64,000 nt of DNA from Pseudotamlana agarivorans (GCF_018860245.1 NZ_JAHKPD010000025.1:122765-186764), one strand, 5' to 3'; positions 1-8,970 are shown, numbered from the stretch's first letter. The notes: generated from the sequence alone by a model not told the origin. Made by a program: numbers and translations.

Positions 1-2156
1 TCATCGTCATAATCGCCATCAAACTCATCGATTGCAGCAGTAATATTGTCAGATTCCGATTCCATAAAATAATCATGAATTTCCTCTTGTTGGTCTTCGT
101 CTAAAATATCATGAATCCAGTAATCAATATTTAGTTTAGTACCTGAATACACGATGGCTTCCATTTCCTTAATAAAATCTTCCATCGACATCCCTTTAGA
201 AGATGCAATATCATCAAGCGGTAGTTTTCTGTCGATATTCTGAATGATGTACAGTTTATTCGCTGAATTAGTTCCAGTCGATTTTACAACCAAATCATCT
301 GGTCGGGTAATATCATTTTCTTCAACATATTTTGCGATAAGCTCCACAAAGCTTTTTCCATACTTTTTTGCTTTGCCATCTCCAACACCATGAACATTAG
401 CTAATTCCGCTAAACTTATTGGGTATTTTAAGGCCATATCTTCTAACGAAGGGTCTTGAAAAATCACGAAAGGTGGTACACCAAGTTTCTTGGCGTTCTT
501 TTTACGTAAATCTTTAAGCATGCCCATAAGGGTTTCGTCGGCAACAGCTCCACTAGCTTTTTGAGCGGTAATGATACTACCATCTTCCTGTTCGCCTTCA
601 AAAATGTGATCTTCGGTCATTATAAACGAGATCGGGTTTTCAATAAAATCACGTCCAGCATCAGTTAGTTTTATAACCCCATAAGTTTCAATGTCTTTTT
701 TAAGATAACCAGCCACTAGAGCCTGTCTTAAAAGGGCCATCCAATATTTCTTATCGTGATTTTTTCCTGTACCAAAAAATGGTTGCTCGTTCGTTTTATG
801 TGAGTTGATTAAAGCGTTTTCTTGACCAACAATAACGTTTACTAGGTCTTTCGACTTGTATTTCGCGTTAGTATCACGAATCACTTCAAGCAATAATTTA
901 GCTTCAGTTTGCGCTTCGGTTTTCTTTTTAGGATGTCTTACGTTATCATCCATATCACCACCATCACCGGTTTCATTATCAAACGCTTCACCAAAATAAT
1001 GGAGAATAAATTTTCTACGCGAAATAGATGTTTCCGCGAAAGCGACCACCTCTTGCAATAATGCTTGTCCGATTTCTTGCTCGGCCACTGGCTTTCCAGA
1101 CATGAATTTTTCTAATTTCTCAATGTCTTTATAGGCATAATAAGCCAAACAATGCCCTTCGCCACCATCACGACCAGCACGACCAGTTTCCTGGTAATAG
1201 CTTTCTATACTTTTTGGAATATCATGATGAATTACAAAACGCACATCTGGTTTATCGATCCCCATTCCGAAAGCGATGGTAGCCACCACCACATCAACAT
1301 CTTCCATAAGGAATTTATCTTGATGGCTCGAACGTGTTTTGGCATCTAACCCTGCGTGATAAGGCACCGCATTGATTCCGTTTACTTGTAGAACTTGCGC
1401 TAATTCTTCAACGCGTTTTCTACTTAAACAGTAAACAATACCCGATTTTCCTTCATTTTGTTTTATGAAACGGATGATATCGGCATCAACATTTTTAGTT
1501 TTTGGCCGTACCTCGTAATATAAATTAGGTCTATTAAAGGATGCTTTAAAAGTGTTAGCATCATGAATACCTAAGTTTTTAATAATATCTTCTTGAACTT
1601 TAGGCGTTGCCGTTGCTGTTAAACCAATAATCGGAATATTATCGCCAATACGTTTGATAATATGACGTAAATTCCTGTATTCTGGTCTAAAATCATGTCC
1701 CCACTCACTAATACAGTGGGCTTCATCAATGGCCATGAATGAGATTTTCACAGACCTTAGAAATTCAACATTTTCTTCCTTAGTTAAGGATTCTGGCGCG
1801 ACATATAACAACTTGGTTACCCCGTTGGTAATATCCTCTTTGACCTGTTTAACTTCTGTTTTGTTTAATGAAGAGTTTAAAACATGAGCAATTCCTTCTT
1901 CTTTGGAAACACCACGAATGGCATCAACTTGATTTTTCATTAATGCGATTAAAGGCGACACCACAATGGCTGTTCCTTCTTGCATTAATGCTGGTAACTG
2001 GTAACATAAAGATTTACCACCACCAGTTGGCATGATCACAAAAGTGTGGTGCCCTGATAATATACTTTCTACAACTCCTTCTTGTAGTCCCTTGAATTGA
2101 TTAAATCCAAAATACTTTTTTAAAGCTACATGTAAGTCGTTTTTTGCTATTGACAT
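1..2156 (-). CDS. recQ: RecQ-family ATP-dependent DNA helicase (3' end cut by window edge)
   Basis: RecQ helicases unwind DNA 3' to 5' during recombination and fork repair. Translating the minus strand from the ATG at 2154-2156 gives 718 codons with no stop before the left edge. Seen: Walker A PTGGGKS (residues 43-49), DEAH box (144-147) followed by CISEWGHDFRPEY, motif VI QETGRAGRDG, then an RQC-like region and an HRDC-like stretch (LGVPPFVIF ... VHGVGDGKAKKYG). The tail is acidic and continues outside the window. Odd: where RecQ proteins normally carry a four-cysteine zinc knuckle after the helicase core, this one reads SISRRKFILHYFGEAF followed by an Asp/Gly-rich stretch, with no cysteines. 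The gene is divergent from kdsD. The family call is firm; the missing zinc site is a direct reading of the translation. Confidence 0.95.
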   Translation of the reverse strand, partial: MSIAKNDLHVALKKYFGFNQFKGLQEGVVESILSGHHTFVIMPTGGGKSLCYQLPALMQEGTAIVVSPLIALMKNQVDAIRGVSKEEGIAHVLNSSLNKTEVKQVKEDITNGVTKLLYVAPESLTKEENVEFLRSVKISFMAIDEAHCISEWGHDFRPEYRNLRHIIKRIGDNIPIIGLTATATPKVQEDIIKNLGIHDANTFKASFNRPNLYYEVRPKTKNVDADIIRFIKQNEGKSGIVYCLSRKRVEELAQVLQVNGINAVPYHAGLDAKTRSSHQDKFLMEDVDVVVATIAFGMGIDKPDVRFVIHHDIPKSIESYYQETGRAGRDGGEGHCLAYYAYKDIEKLEKFMSGKPVAEQEIGQALLQEVVAFAETSISRRKFILHYFGEAFDNETGDGGDMDDNVRHPKKKTEAQTEAKLLLEVIRDTNAKYKSKDLVNVIVGQENALINSHKTNEQPFFGTGKNHDKKYWMALLRQALVAGYLKKDIETYGVIKLTDAGRDFIENPISFIMTEDHIFEGEQEDGSIITAQKASGAVADETLMGMLKDLRKKNAKKLGVPPFVIFQDPSLEDMALKYPISLAELANVHGVGDGKAKKYGKSFVELIAKYVEENDITRPDDLVVKSTGTNSANKLYIIQNIDRKLPLDDIASSKGMSMEDFIKEMEAIVYSGTKLNIDYWIHDILDEDQQEEIHDYFMESESDNITAAIDEFDGDYDD

Positions 2157-2251
2157 CAATTTAAAATAATTAATTTACCTGCTTCTTCTTTTTAAAATAA
2201 CTATAATCAAAGAACTAATTTATTAATGTAATTAAAGATCCCTCATTTATT

Positions 2252-2275
2252 TTTTCGTTAGTTTTGTAACGAAAA
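2252..2275 (+). promoter_or_regulatory. Inverted repeat overlapping a TAnnTTTG -7-like element, recQ/kdsD divergent region
   Basis: Nine-base arms 2252-2260 and 2267-2275 (TTTTCGTTA / TAACGAAAA) flank a six-base loop. The octamer TAGTTTTG at 2259-2266 fits the Bacteroidota -7 consensus TAnnTTTG and lies within the repeat. No convincing TTTG -33 box was found 17-23 bases upstream. It could be a kdsD promoter with an operator, or a weak hairpin. Confidence 0.35.
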
Positions 2276-2356
2276 TTCAAAATACATTAAAATTCAATTC
2301 TGATTATTACTTAAAGATACTAAAATCTTTAAAAATCAACCCAAAAATACGAAATT

Positions 2357-3322
2357 TTGAAAGACAAACAGTCTATTATTAATATTGCTAAGCAGACCAT
2401 TGAAATGCAAAGTCAAGCGATTTTGAACTTATCTAGTCTTGTAACCGATGAGTTTGCTAACGCAGTTGATCTTGTATATAACTCCAAAGGTCGTGTTATT
2501 ATTACAGGCATTGGAAAAAGTGCCATTATAGGAAACAAAATTGTAGCGACTTTAAACTCCACAGGAACACCTGCAGTTTTTATGCATGCCGCCGATGCCA
2601 TTCATGGTGATTTAGGACTTATTCTAAAGGATGATATTGTTATTTGTTTATCAAAAAGTGGTAATACACCAGAAATTAAGGTGATTATTCCGCATATAAA
2701 ACGCGCAAAAAACAAATTAATCGCGATAACCGGAAATAAAGGTTCTTTTTTAGGACAACATTCTGATTATGTGCTAAATGCCTACACCGAAAAAGAAGCA
2801 TGCCCGAATAATTTAGCGCCTACTACTAGTACCACCGCACAATTAGTGGTTGGTGATGCTTTAGCGATTTGCTTGCTCGAATTAAGAGGATTTACAAGTA
2901 ACGATTTTGCTAAATACCACCCAGGAGGTGCCTTAGGAAAGAAATTATATTTAACCGTTCGTGATATTTCTTCGGTGAACGAAAAGCCACAAATTGGCCC
3001 GAATACGAGTATTAAAGAGGTGATTATTGAAATTACCGAAAAAATGCTTGGTGTAACTGCCGTAGTTGAAGACAAGAAAATATTAGGAATTATCACCGAT
3101 GGTGATTTACGTAGAATGTTAACCAAAGTAGACGACTTTTCCAACTTAACAGCAAAAGATATTATGGGTGCAAACCCAAAACGTATTGAAGCCAAAGCCA
3201 TGGCAATTGAGGCTCTTGAGGTTATGGAAAGTAACGAAATTTCGCAATTACTAGTGGAAGACGAAGGCAATTATGCAGGCGTTGTTCATCTACATGATTT
3301 AATAAAAGAAGGCATCATATAA
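2357..3322 (+). CDS. kdsD: KpsF/GutQ-type arabinose-5-phosphate isomerase
   Basis: The enzyme interconverts ribulose-5-phosphate and arabinose-5-phosphate, the first step of Kdo synthesis for lipopolysaccharide; it is cytoplasmic. The 321-residue protein has the family's usual length and layout. An N-terminal SIS sugar-isomerase domain (about 1-190) shows VIITGIGKSAIIG, AADAIHGDLG and LSKSGNTPE, and two CBS domains follow (about 200-321; IITDGDLRRM, DIMGANPKR). The start is TTG at 2357; I see no in-frame ATG close upstream and the N-terminus aligns well with the family as written. The stop TAA shares one base with the tatC ATG, so the two are probably translationally coupled. The lptB gene downstream fits a lipopolysaccharide theme. 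Confidence 0.93.
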   Translation: MKDKQSIINIAKQTIEMQSQAILNLSSLVTDEFANAVDLVYNSKGRVIITGIGKSAIIGNKIVATLNSTGTPAVFMHAADAIHGDLGLILKDDIVICLSKSGNTPEIKVIIPHIKRAKNKLIAITGNKGSFLGQHSDYVLNAYTEKEACPNNLAPTTSTTAQLVVGDALAICLLELRGFTSNDFAKYHPGGALGKKLYLTVRDISSVNEKPQIGPNTSIKEVIIEITEKMLGVTAVVEDKKILGIITDGDLRRMLTKVDDFSNLTAKDIMGANPKRIEAKAMAIEALEVMESNEISQLLVEDEGNYAGVVHLHDLIKEGII

Positions 3323-4149
3323 TGGCAACAAAAAATATTAACGAGATGTCTTTTTTAGACCATCTTGAAGACTTAAGATGGCATCTTATTCGAATTTGTG
3401 GCGCTGTTATCCTTGTAGGTACTTTGGCTTTTATTTTTAGCCGATTTGTTTTTAACGAGATTATTTTTGCACCTTTAAACATGAGTTTCCCGACTTATGA
3501 TTTTCTATGTCAAACCGCGAATTTTTTAGGATTAGACACCACGTTCTGTAATGAAAAAATCCCACTGATTCTACAAAACAGAACCATGGCGGGACAGTTT
3601 TCCGCAGATATCTGGACGGCCATATTGGGCGGTTTTATCATATCATTCCCTTATATTATTTATCAACTATGGAAGTTTGTTAGCCCAGGTTTACACAGCA
3701 ACGAGCGCAAACATTCTAGAGGATTCATTATTATTTCCTCAGCTTTATTCTTTATTGGTGTCCTTTTTGGCTACTACATTGTAACACCATTATCGATTAA
3801 CTTTTTGGCAAATTATAGCATTTCGGAGATGGTAGATAATCAAATTGATATCAGTTCTTATATTGCTTTGGTAAGATCTTCAGCATTAGCCTCCGGACTT
3901 ATATTCGAGCTACCAATCATTATTTATTTCTTTACAAAAATAGGTTTGGTAACACCAGAGATTTTAAAGCAATATCGAAAATACGCCTTGGTAATTGTCT
4001 TAATTCTTTCAGCAATTATCACCCCACCAGATATTGCCAGTCAGGTAATTGTATCCATTCCAATACTAATTTTATATCAAGTTAGTATTCTTATATCTAG
4101 AATTGTAGTTAGAAATCAAAAACGAAACGAAAAGCAGCATGTCAAATAA
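3322..4149 (+). CDS. tatC: Sec-independent protein translocase TatC
   Basis: TatC is the multi-spanning inner-membrane receptor of the twin-arginine pathway, which exports folded proteins. The 275-residue protein opens with the typical MSFLDHLEDLRWHLIR motif and has about six hydrophobic segments, including a stretch near FRIDIWTAILGGF-like position 90-110 (here SADIWTAILGGF) and ALASGLIFELPI, both hallmark regions of the family. It overlaps kdsD by one base upstream and the CMD-family gene by 11 bases downstream, so it sits in a tight operon. No tatA gene is visible in the window. Confidence 0.95.
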   Translation: MATKNINEMSFLDHLEDLRWHLIRICGAVILVGTLAFIFSRFVFNEIIFAPLNMSFPTYDFLCQTANFLGLDTTFCNEKIPLILQNRTMAGQFSADIWTAILGGFIISFPYIIYQLWKFVSPGLHSNERKHSRGFIIISSALFFIGVLFGYYIVTPLSINFLANYSISEMVDNQIDISSYIALVRSSALASGLIFELPIIIYFFTKIGLVTPEILKQYRKYALVIVLILSAIITPPDIASQVIVSIPILILYQVSILISRIVVRNQKRNEKQHVK

Positions 4150-4486
4150 AGTTCAGGAATTCAACGACTACCGTGCTAAAATGAATGACAAGATTTTAGC
4201 CGATAATAATAAAATTATAAAACGCATCTTTAACTTAGATACTAACGCTTTCGCGGAAGGTGCCTTAGATTTGAAAACAAAAGAACTACTAGGCTTGGTG
4301 GCTTCTACCGTTTTACGCTGCGACGACTGTGTGAAATACCACTTAGAAACGGCTTATAATTTAGGTTTGAAAAAGGAAGAGGTTGTAGAGGCTTTAGGTA
4401 TTGCAACTTTGGTTGGAGGAACAATAGTTATTCCACACTTACGACGTGCTTACGAGTTTTGGGACGACCTAGAGTCTCAAAGTTAA
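4139..4486 (+). CDS. Carboxymuconolactone decarboxylase (CMD/AhpD-like) family protein
   Basis: This 115-residue protein has the AhpD-like redox motif C61-D-D-C64-x3-H68 (RCDDCVKYHLE), as in small CMD-family proteins that act as peroxidase partners or disulfide reductases. Its true substrate cannot be told from sequence. The start ATG lies 11 bases inside the end of tatC, so it is translated from the same message. The helical pattern after the motif (YNLGLKKEEVVEALG) also fits the family. The catalytic cysteines are intact, so a redox role is more likely than a decarboxylase role. Confidence 0.88.
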   Translation: MSNKVQEFNDYRAKMNDKILADNNKIIKRIFNLDTNAFAEGALDLKTKELLGLVASTVLRCDDCVKYHLETAYNLGLKKEEVVEALGIATLVGGTIVIPHLRRAYEFWDDLESQS

Positions 4487-4512
4487 TAGGCCTTTAGAAA
4501 ATATAACATATC

Positions 4513-4581
4513 TGTCTGTTCGAGCGCCGTAGAGAACTTTCAATCGTTAAAAATCGGGACTCCAATGCGCTCGACCTGACA
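4513..4581. repeat. REP-like inverted repeat between CMD gene and lptB
   Basis: Arms 4513-4527 and 4567-4581 pair at 13 of 15 positions, with a perfect eight-base core TCGAGCGC / GCGCTCGA. The 39-base interior is AT-rich. The layout resembles the short palindromic elements scattered between flavobacterial genes. It may form a hairpin at the end of the kdsD-tatC-CMD message, but no U-tract follows. Confidence 0.55.
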
Positions 4582-4703
4582 TTTCAATAATAAATTAAAT
4601 TGATGTAAAAAACCTACTGCCACGTGTTGAGGCGTATATAATTCTATAAAAAAACAGTTAGTACATCACATTTTACTATTTTTAGCATTCAGTATATAAA
4701 ATT

Positions 4704-5444
4704 ATGATTTTAAAAGCTCAAAATTTAATGAAGTCCTATAGCGGACGAAAAGTTGTTAAAGATGTTTCTCTTGAAGTCAGACAAGGTGAAATTGTTGGTC
4801 TATTAGGGCCTAACGGTGCTGGAAAAACAACATCATTTTACATGATTGTAGGCTTGATAAAACCTAATGGCGGACATATATTTCTCGATAATACTGAAAT
4901 CACCAAATACCCCATGTACAAACGTGCCCAAAACGGTATTGGTTATTTAGCGCAAGAAGCATCGGTTTTTAGAAAATTAAGTATTGAAGATAATATTTTA
5001 AGTGTACTGCAACTTACTAAATTGAGTAAAAAAGAGCAGCTTCACAAAATGGAATCGCTTATTGAAGAGTTTAGTTTACAACACATTCGTAAAAGCCGTG
5101 GCGATTTATTATCTGGAGGCGAACGTAGACGTACAGAAATTGCACGAGCCTTAGCCACCGATCCTAATTTTATATTATTAGATGAACCTTTCGCAGGGGT
5201 TGACCCTGTTGCCGTTGAAGACATTCAACGTATTGTAGCACAACTTACTAAAAAGAATATTGGCATTCTTATTACCGATCACAACGTCCAAGAAACCCTT
5301 GCCATTACCGACAGAACCTATTTAATGTTTGAAGGAAGTATTCTTAAAGCAGGAAAACCTGAAGAATTAGCCAGCGATGAAATGGTCCGTAAAGTATATT
5401 TAGGTCAGAATTTTGAATTGCGTAAGAAGAAGATTCGGGAGTAG
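4704..5444 (+). CDS. lptB: LPS export ABC transporter ATP-binding protein LptB
   Basis: LptB is the cytoplasmic ATPase that powers lipopolysaccharide extraction from the inner membrane through LptFGC. The 246-residue protein shows Walker A GPNGAGKT (about 35-42), signature LLSGGERRRTEIARAL, Walker B ILLDEPFAGVDP and the H-loop ITDHNVQETL, and has the LptB family's usual length. The 217-base gap before it suggests its own promoter. The pairing with kdsD places two steps of lipopolysaccharide biogenesis together. Confidence 0.94.
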   Translation: MILKAQNLMKSYSGRKVVKDVSLEVRQGEIVGLLGPNGAGKTTSFYMIVGLIKPNGGHIFLDNTEITKYPMYKRAQNGIGYLAQEASVFRKLSIEDNILSVLQLTKLSKKEQLHKMESLIEEFSLQHIRKSRGDLLSGGERRRTEIARALATDPNFILLDEPFAGVDPVAVEDIQRIVAQLTKKNIGILITDHNVQETLAITDRTYLMFEGSILKAGKPEELASDEMVRKVYLGQNFELRKKKIRE

Positions 5445-5454
5445 CGAGAAATGT

Positions 5455-5640
5455 TTATTCGTTTATGTGTTGATTTGTTTAATCGCTAAACTGTGTAACT
5501 GTTGAATTGGGGATTTTGACGGGAGAGAGATGACCGAAGACGGGTGACGGAAGTATAGTAACTTGAAACTTTCAAGACGTTGATTTGTTGATTTGTTTAA
5601 CCGTGTAACCGGTACTTAAAAGGAAATGATTGCTCCTAAC
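5455..5640 (+). repeat. Low-complexity intergenic repeat, sense copy downstream of lptB
   Basis: Just after the lptB stop are repeated short phrases such as GTTTATTCGTTTATGTG, TTGATTTGTTTAA, CTGTTGAATTGGGG, CGGGAGAGAG and ACTTGAAACTTTCAAG. The same phrases, in the same order, appear on the minus strand inside the large repeat arrays at 16.3-28.5 kb, so this is a degenerate member of that family. The rest of 5445-6104 holds a hairpin terminator and two palindromes, and no gene that I can support. Confidence 0.6.
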
Positions 5641-5710
5641 GTCGGAATGACACGTACAATTCCAAATTTTAACTTCTAATATTTAAACGTGTTTTAAATT
5701 TAAGCATATT

Positions 5711-5743
5711 AGACCCTTCAGGTTTTAAAAACCTGAAGGGTCT
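5711..5743. terminator. Strong bidirectional-type hairpin terminator
   Basis: AGACCCTTCAGGTTTT (5711-5726) pairs perfectly with the arm ending at 5743, giving a stem of about 14 pairs with a small AT loop, followed by TCTTCTTATA. It lies 270 bases after lptB. The length of the stem makes it a good candidate Rho-independent terminator. Confidence 0.75.
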
Positions 5744-6004
5744 TCTTATATTAACGATAGCGCCGTCAAGAATTTTTCGGTATCAAAAGTTGAATCTCGA
5801 CTGTGCTCCACATCACATTCCGCTAAAAATTCAAATTAAAAACATATAATATACTAATTACCTTCATCTTTTTATACCCTAAAAAAGCCCCCTACTAAAA
5901 TAAAACACAATACATTATTAATTTAAACAGCTTGTTTTCAACCCGCTGCAATTGGCTATGTTTTTTCCTCCAATTTATTGAATTGGAATTAAGATTCACA
6001 AGAA

Positions 6005-6084
6005 TTGTACGTACAAAATATTTTAAGTTTTTTTCAAATAATCCAAAACAGAGTTATGTCTTTATGATATCAAAATAATATCAT
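6005..6084 (+). promoter_or_regulatory. Two palindromes upstream of the SPFH gene (candidate operators)
   Basis: TTGTACGTACAA at 6005-6016 is a perfect 12-base palindrome. ATGATAT (6064-6070) and ATATCAT (6078-6084) form a second inverted repeat 20 bases before the SPFH start. Palindromes like these suit a dimeric regulator; the ribbon-helix-helix protein encoded just downstream is one candidate. That link is inference only. Confidence 0.35.
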
Positions 6085-6104
6085 TTTAAACCAACTATAG
6101 AGTT

Positions 6105-6965
6105 ATGAATTCAGAAAAAACAATCACACCAACGAATGGCTATCTCATGCTATTTGTATTCTTTATTACCCTTTGCGCTAGTATTGCAATAGTAGCCTTA
6201 ACCAGAAGCATCTTTTATATCGTACCATTTATACTTTGTGCCTTCATATTTAAGGGATTTATAATGGTGCAGCCGAATAACGCTAGGGTTTTATTACTGT
6301 TTGGAAAGTACATAGGAACCGTTAACAAGAATGGTTTCTATTGGATTCTTCCTTTTTATACTCAAAAGAAGATTTCGCTACGTGCTAGTAATTTTGACAG
6401 CGAACGCTTAAAAGTAAATGATAAATTAGGAAACCCAATCATGATTAGTACAATTCTGGTTTGGAGAGTAAAAGACACCTACAAAGCAGCCTTTGATGTT
6501 GATAATTTCGAAAATTTCGTTCGTGTTCAAACCGATGCTGCAGTACGTAAACTAGCAAGTATGTATCCTTATGATAATTTTGCCGATGAAGGTCATACAG
6601 AAGATATCACACTGCGCTCAAGCGTTAATGAGGTGAGTGAAGCTTTAGAAAAGGAAATTCACGAACGTTTATCGATTGCAGGCATTGAAGTCTTAGAGGC
6701 TAGAATTGGTTATTTAGCTTATGCTCAAGAAATCGCTAACGCGATGTTAAAAAGGCAGCAGGCTACAGCTATTGTTGCGGCTAGACACAAAATTGTGGAA
6801 GGTGCCGTTAGCATGGTTGAAATGGCCCTAGACGAACTTGGAAAAAAACAAATTGTTGATTTGGATGAAGAACGTAAAGCAGCTATGGTTAGTAATTTAA
6901 TGGTCATTCTTTGTGGAGATAAAGATGCTTCACCTGTTTTAAATACTGGTACTTTAAATCAATAA
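6105..6965 (+). CDS. SPFH/Band 7 (prohibitin-like) membrane protein
   Basis: The 286-residue protein has two closely spaced hydrophobic segments at residues 12-55, then a Band 7 domain (about 55-230) with MVQPNNARVLLLFGKYIGTV, TILVWRVKDTYKAAFDV and a helical region ending in the hallmark AMLKRQQATAIVAARHKIV. SPFH proteins form ring-like scaffolds in the membrane and often control proteases or membrane domains; the partner here is unknown. The gene for a 58-residue ribbon-helix-helix protein starts 33 bases after its stop and is probably co-transcribed. Confidence 0.9.
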   Translation: MNSEKTITPTNGYLMLFVFFITLCASIAIVALTRSIFYIVPFILCAFIFKGFIMVQPNNARVLLLFGKYIGTVNKNGFYWILPFYTQKKISLRASNFDSERLKVNDKLGNPIMISTILVWRVKDTYKAAFDVDNFENFVRVQTDAAVRKLASMYPYDNFADEGHTEDITLRSSVNEVSEALEKEIHERLSIAGIEVLEARIGYLAYAQEIANAMLKRQQATAIVAARHKIVEGAVSMVEMALDELGKKQIVDLDEERKAAMVSNLMVILCGDKDASPVLNTGTLNQ

Positions 6966-6998
6966 ACTATTTTTGCTATAAATAATTAAAAAGTAACT

Positions 6999-7175
6999 AT
7001 GGCCAAAAAAAAGGCTTTTGCACTACGTATTAATGAAGAAATGCTAAAGGCTATTGAAAAATGGGCTGCGGATGAATTCCGCAGCACCAATGGTCAAATA
7101 GAATGGATGCTTAATGAAAGTCTAAAAAAAGCCAAACGCACTCCTAAAAATAAAAGCACTAAATCGGAAGAATAA
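6999..7175 (+). CDS. Small Arc-type ribbon-helix-helix DNA-binding protein
   Basis: ATG at 6999 opens a 58-residue frame ending with TAA at 7173-7175. It reads KKAFALRINEEMLKAIEKWA, then ADEFRSTNGQIEWMLNESL and a lysine-rich tail. This is the Arc/MetJ pattern: a beta strand with alternating residues (FALRINEE) followed by two helices around a turn (RSTNGQ). Arc-type proteins bind DNA as dimers. No antitoxin partner is evident; the upstream neighbour is the SPFH gene, so autoregulation of that pair is a reasonable guess. Confidence 0.8.
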   Translation: MAKKKAFALRINEEMLKAIEKWAADEFRSTNGQIEWMLNESLKKAKRTPKNKSTKSEE

Positions 7176-7223
7176 TACTTTCTAAATCAGAATATGACAC
7201 TTCTTTAAACACCATATATAAAT

Positions 7224-8099
7224 TTAGAATTTCTTCTTTATAAACTTAAAACCTTCAATCACTAAAAAGGCTGCTAATCCAATTAAGAGTCCTAAAATAA
7301 ATTCTCTAACAACACCTGGTAACACATCTAAAAAATGATGAAACATATCTATGTTGTGTGCAAAAATACCTCCTGCAACAAGTAACAAGGCAATCGTTCC
7401 AATTATAGACAGGCCTTTAATTACCCAGGGTAACGTTTTTATAAGCAGGTTTCCCGTAACATAAGACACACTTTTTTTGTTGTCGTTTAGGCTAATCAAC
7501 TTAAAACCAAAATCGTCCATTCTTACAATTAATGCAACAATACCATAAACCCCGATAGTAGCTAAAAAAGCAATCACCGTAACCACAAGAATCTGAGTTA
7601 ATAAGGGCTCAGAAACCACAGATCCCAAAGCAATTATCACAATTTCAACAGATAAAATAAAATCGGTTACTATTGCGGCTTTCACTTTCTTTTTTTCAAC
7701 CGCAAGTTGTTCTGCTTCAGTAAGATTTACTTTTGTAATTACAGGTGTTTCGTGTTCAATTTTATGCGGAAAGACATAATGAATAACCTTTTCAACCCCT
7801 TCAAAAGCTAAATAAACCCCTCCTAAAATTAAAGCTAAAGTGACGCCCCATGGCGCAAAAGCACTTAACAAAAAGGCAATAGGTAGAATAATTAATTTGT
7901 TTAAAGCCGAACCTTTTGTAATCGCCCATAACACAGGAAGTTCCCGAGAAGCTAGAAAACCAGTTGCCTTTTCCGCATTCACGGCTAAATCATCTCCTAA
8001 AATCCCTGCTGTTTTTTTAGCTGAAATTTTACTCATAACTACCACATCGTCCATTAAACTAGCGATATCATCCAATAATGCAAAAAAACCTGAAGCCAT
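7224..8099 (-). CDS. DUF808 (YedI-like) inner-membrane protein
   Basis: This 291-residue protein starts MASGFFALLDDIASLMDDV and continues with KTAGILGDDLAVNAEKATGF, the conserved N-terminal signature of DUF808/YedI proteins. At least six hydrophobic segments follow, among them LILGGVYLAFEGVEKV and GLLIGLAAFLVIEGFKFI. The function of the family is not known. It is convergent with the SPFH/RHH pair and lies five bases downstream of the end of pssA. Confidence 0.9.
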   Translation of the reverse strand: MASGFFALLDDIASLMDDVVVMSKISAKKTAGILGDDLAVNAEKATGFLASRELPVLWAITKGSALNKLIILPIAFLLSAFAPWGVTLALILGGVYLAFEGVEKVIHYVFPHKIEHETPVITKVNLTEAEQLAVEKKKVKAAIVTDFILSVEIVIIALGSVVSEPLLTQILVVTVIAFLATIGVYGIVALIVRMDDFGFKLISLNDNKKSVSYVTGNLLIKTLPWVIKGLSIIGTIALLLVAGGIFAHNIDMFHHFLDVLPGVVREFILGLLIGLAAFLVIEGFKFIKKKF

Positions 8100-8104
8100 T
8101 TATT

Positions 8105-8854
8105 CTATTTTGAAGTTGAATTATCTATAACCGACATGATAATGTAAAACAATATAATTACCGGTATGGCGATATATTTTAAAACCACCATAAACACCAA
8201 ACTTAATATTAAAAACACATAACGCATGGCGTTTCCTTTAAAGCGGAAATCCTTGAACTTTAATGCAAATAGTTTCATGGACATATTTAAGAGGTAACAA
8301 CTTAAAATGGTAAGCCCAATTAAAAACCATTTATTAAGAATGATGCTATTAATAAAATCGTTATTCTGATATTCTAAAATTAATGGCAGACCTAAAATTA
8401 ATATGGTATTCGCTGGTGTAGGCAACCCTTTGAAGAAAGATTGCTGTTCGGTATCGATATTAAATTTAGCCAAACGGTACGCCGAACCAAGCGTGATTAG
8501 GAGTCCGAAAAACGGCAAAAGCATTTCGAATTCTAAATTTGAAAAACCATACCCAGTAGTTTCCATTGCATCCAAATCATTCCAAGCAGGAATGGACAAT
8601 TCTAACAACTTATACATGACAATTCCAGGCACTAAACCACTAGTTACCATATCGGATAAAGAATCTAACTGCAAGCCTAATTCACTAGAAACATTAAGTT
8701 TCCTGGCTGCAAAACCATCAAAGAAATCAAAAAATATCCCTAAAAACACAAAAAAAGCGGCACTTACCAAATTATCATTCACTGCTAAAATTACGGCAAC
8801 ACTTCCGCTAAATAAGTTTAATAGCGTTAATGCATTTGGAATATGTTTCTTCAT
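8105..8854 (-). CDS. pssA: CDP-diacylglycerol--serine O-phosphatidyltransferase
   Basis: This enzyme transfers the phosphatidyl group from CDP-diacylglycerol to serine, the entry step to phosphatidylethanolamine, in the inner membrane. The 249-residue protein carries the CDP-alcohol phosphotransferase signature with D46-G47-x2-A50-R51-x8-G60-x3-D64-x3-D68 and several transmembrane helices. The N-terminus KHIPNALTLLNLFSGS is typical of the bacterial PssA type II family, and its length is normal. It is divergent from the PorV-like gene. Confidence 0.9.
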   Translation of the reverse strand: MKKHIPNALTLLNLFSGSVAVILAVNDNLVSAAFFVFLGIFFDFFDGFAARKLNVSSELGLQLDSLSDMVTSGLVPGIVMYKLLELSIPAWNDLDAMETTGYGFSNLEFEMLLPFFGLLITLGSAYRLAKFNIDTEQQSFFKGLPTPANTILILGLPLILEYQNNDFINSIILNKWFLIGLTILSCYLLNMSMKLFALKFKDFRFKGNAMRYVFLILSLVFMVVLKYIAIPVIILFYIIMSVIDNSTSK

Positions 8855-8948
8855 TTCTAAATTCTAATTTTCAGTAAAAATAACAAACAAATTGAGTCTT
8901 TAACAATATCTATATCAAATTGCAGTTTATAGGTTTATAAATAATGTG

Positions 8949-8956
8949 CATCTTTG
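8949..8956 (+). promoter_or_regulatory. Candidate -7 element of the PorV-like gene
   Basis: CATCTTTG lies 15 bases before the TTG start and differs from TAnnTTTG by one base. No -33 box sits at a good distance. Weak call. Confidence 0.25.
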
Positions 8957-8970
8957 TAAAAAACTAGCCA

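Noticed and set aside
1152..1349. Plus-strand frame within recQ
   Set aside because: Antisense shadow of the conserved helicase core.
2413..3270. Minus-strand frames inside kdsD
   Set aside because: They are antisense shadows of a well-supported gene.
6999..7175. Antitoxin role for the small ribbon-helix-helix protein
   Set aside because: No toxin-like gene adjoins it, and the SPFH neighbour has no toxin features.
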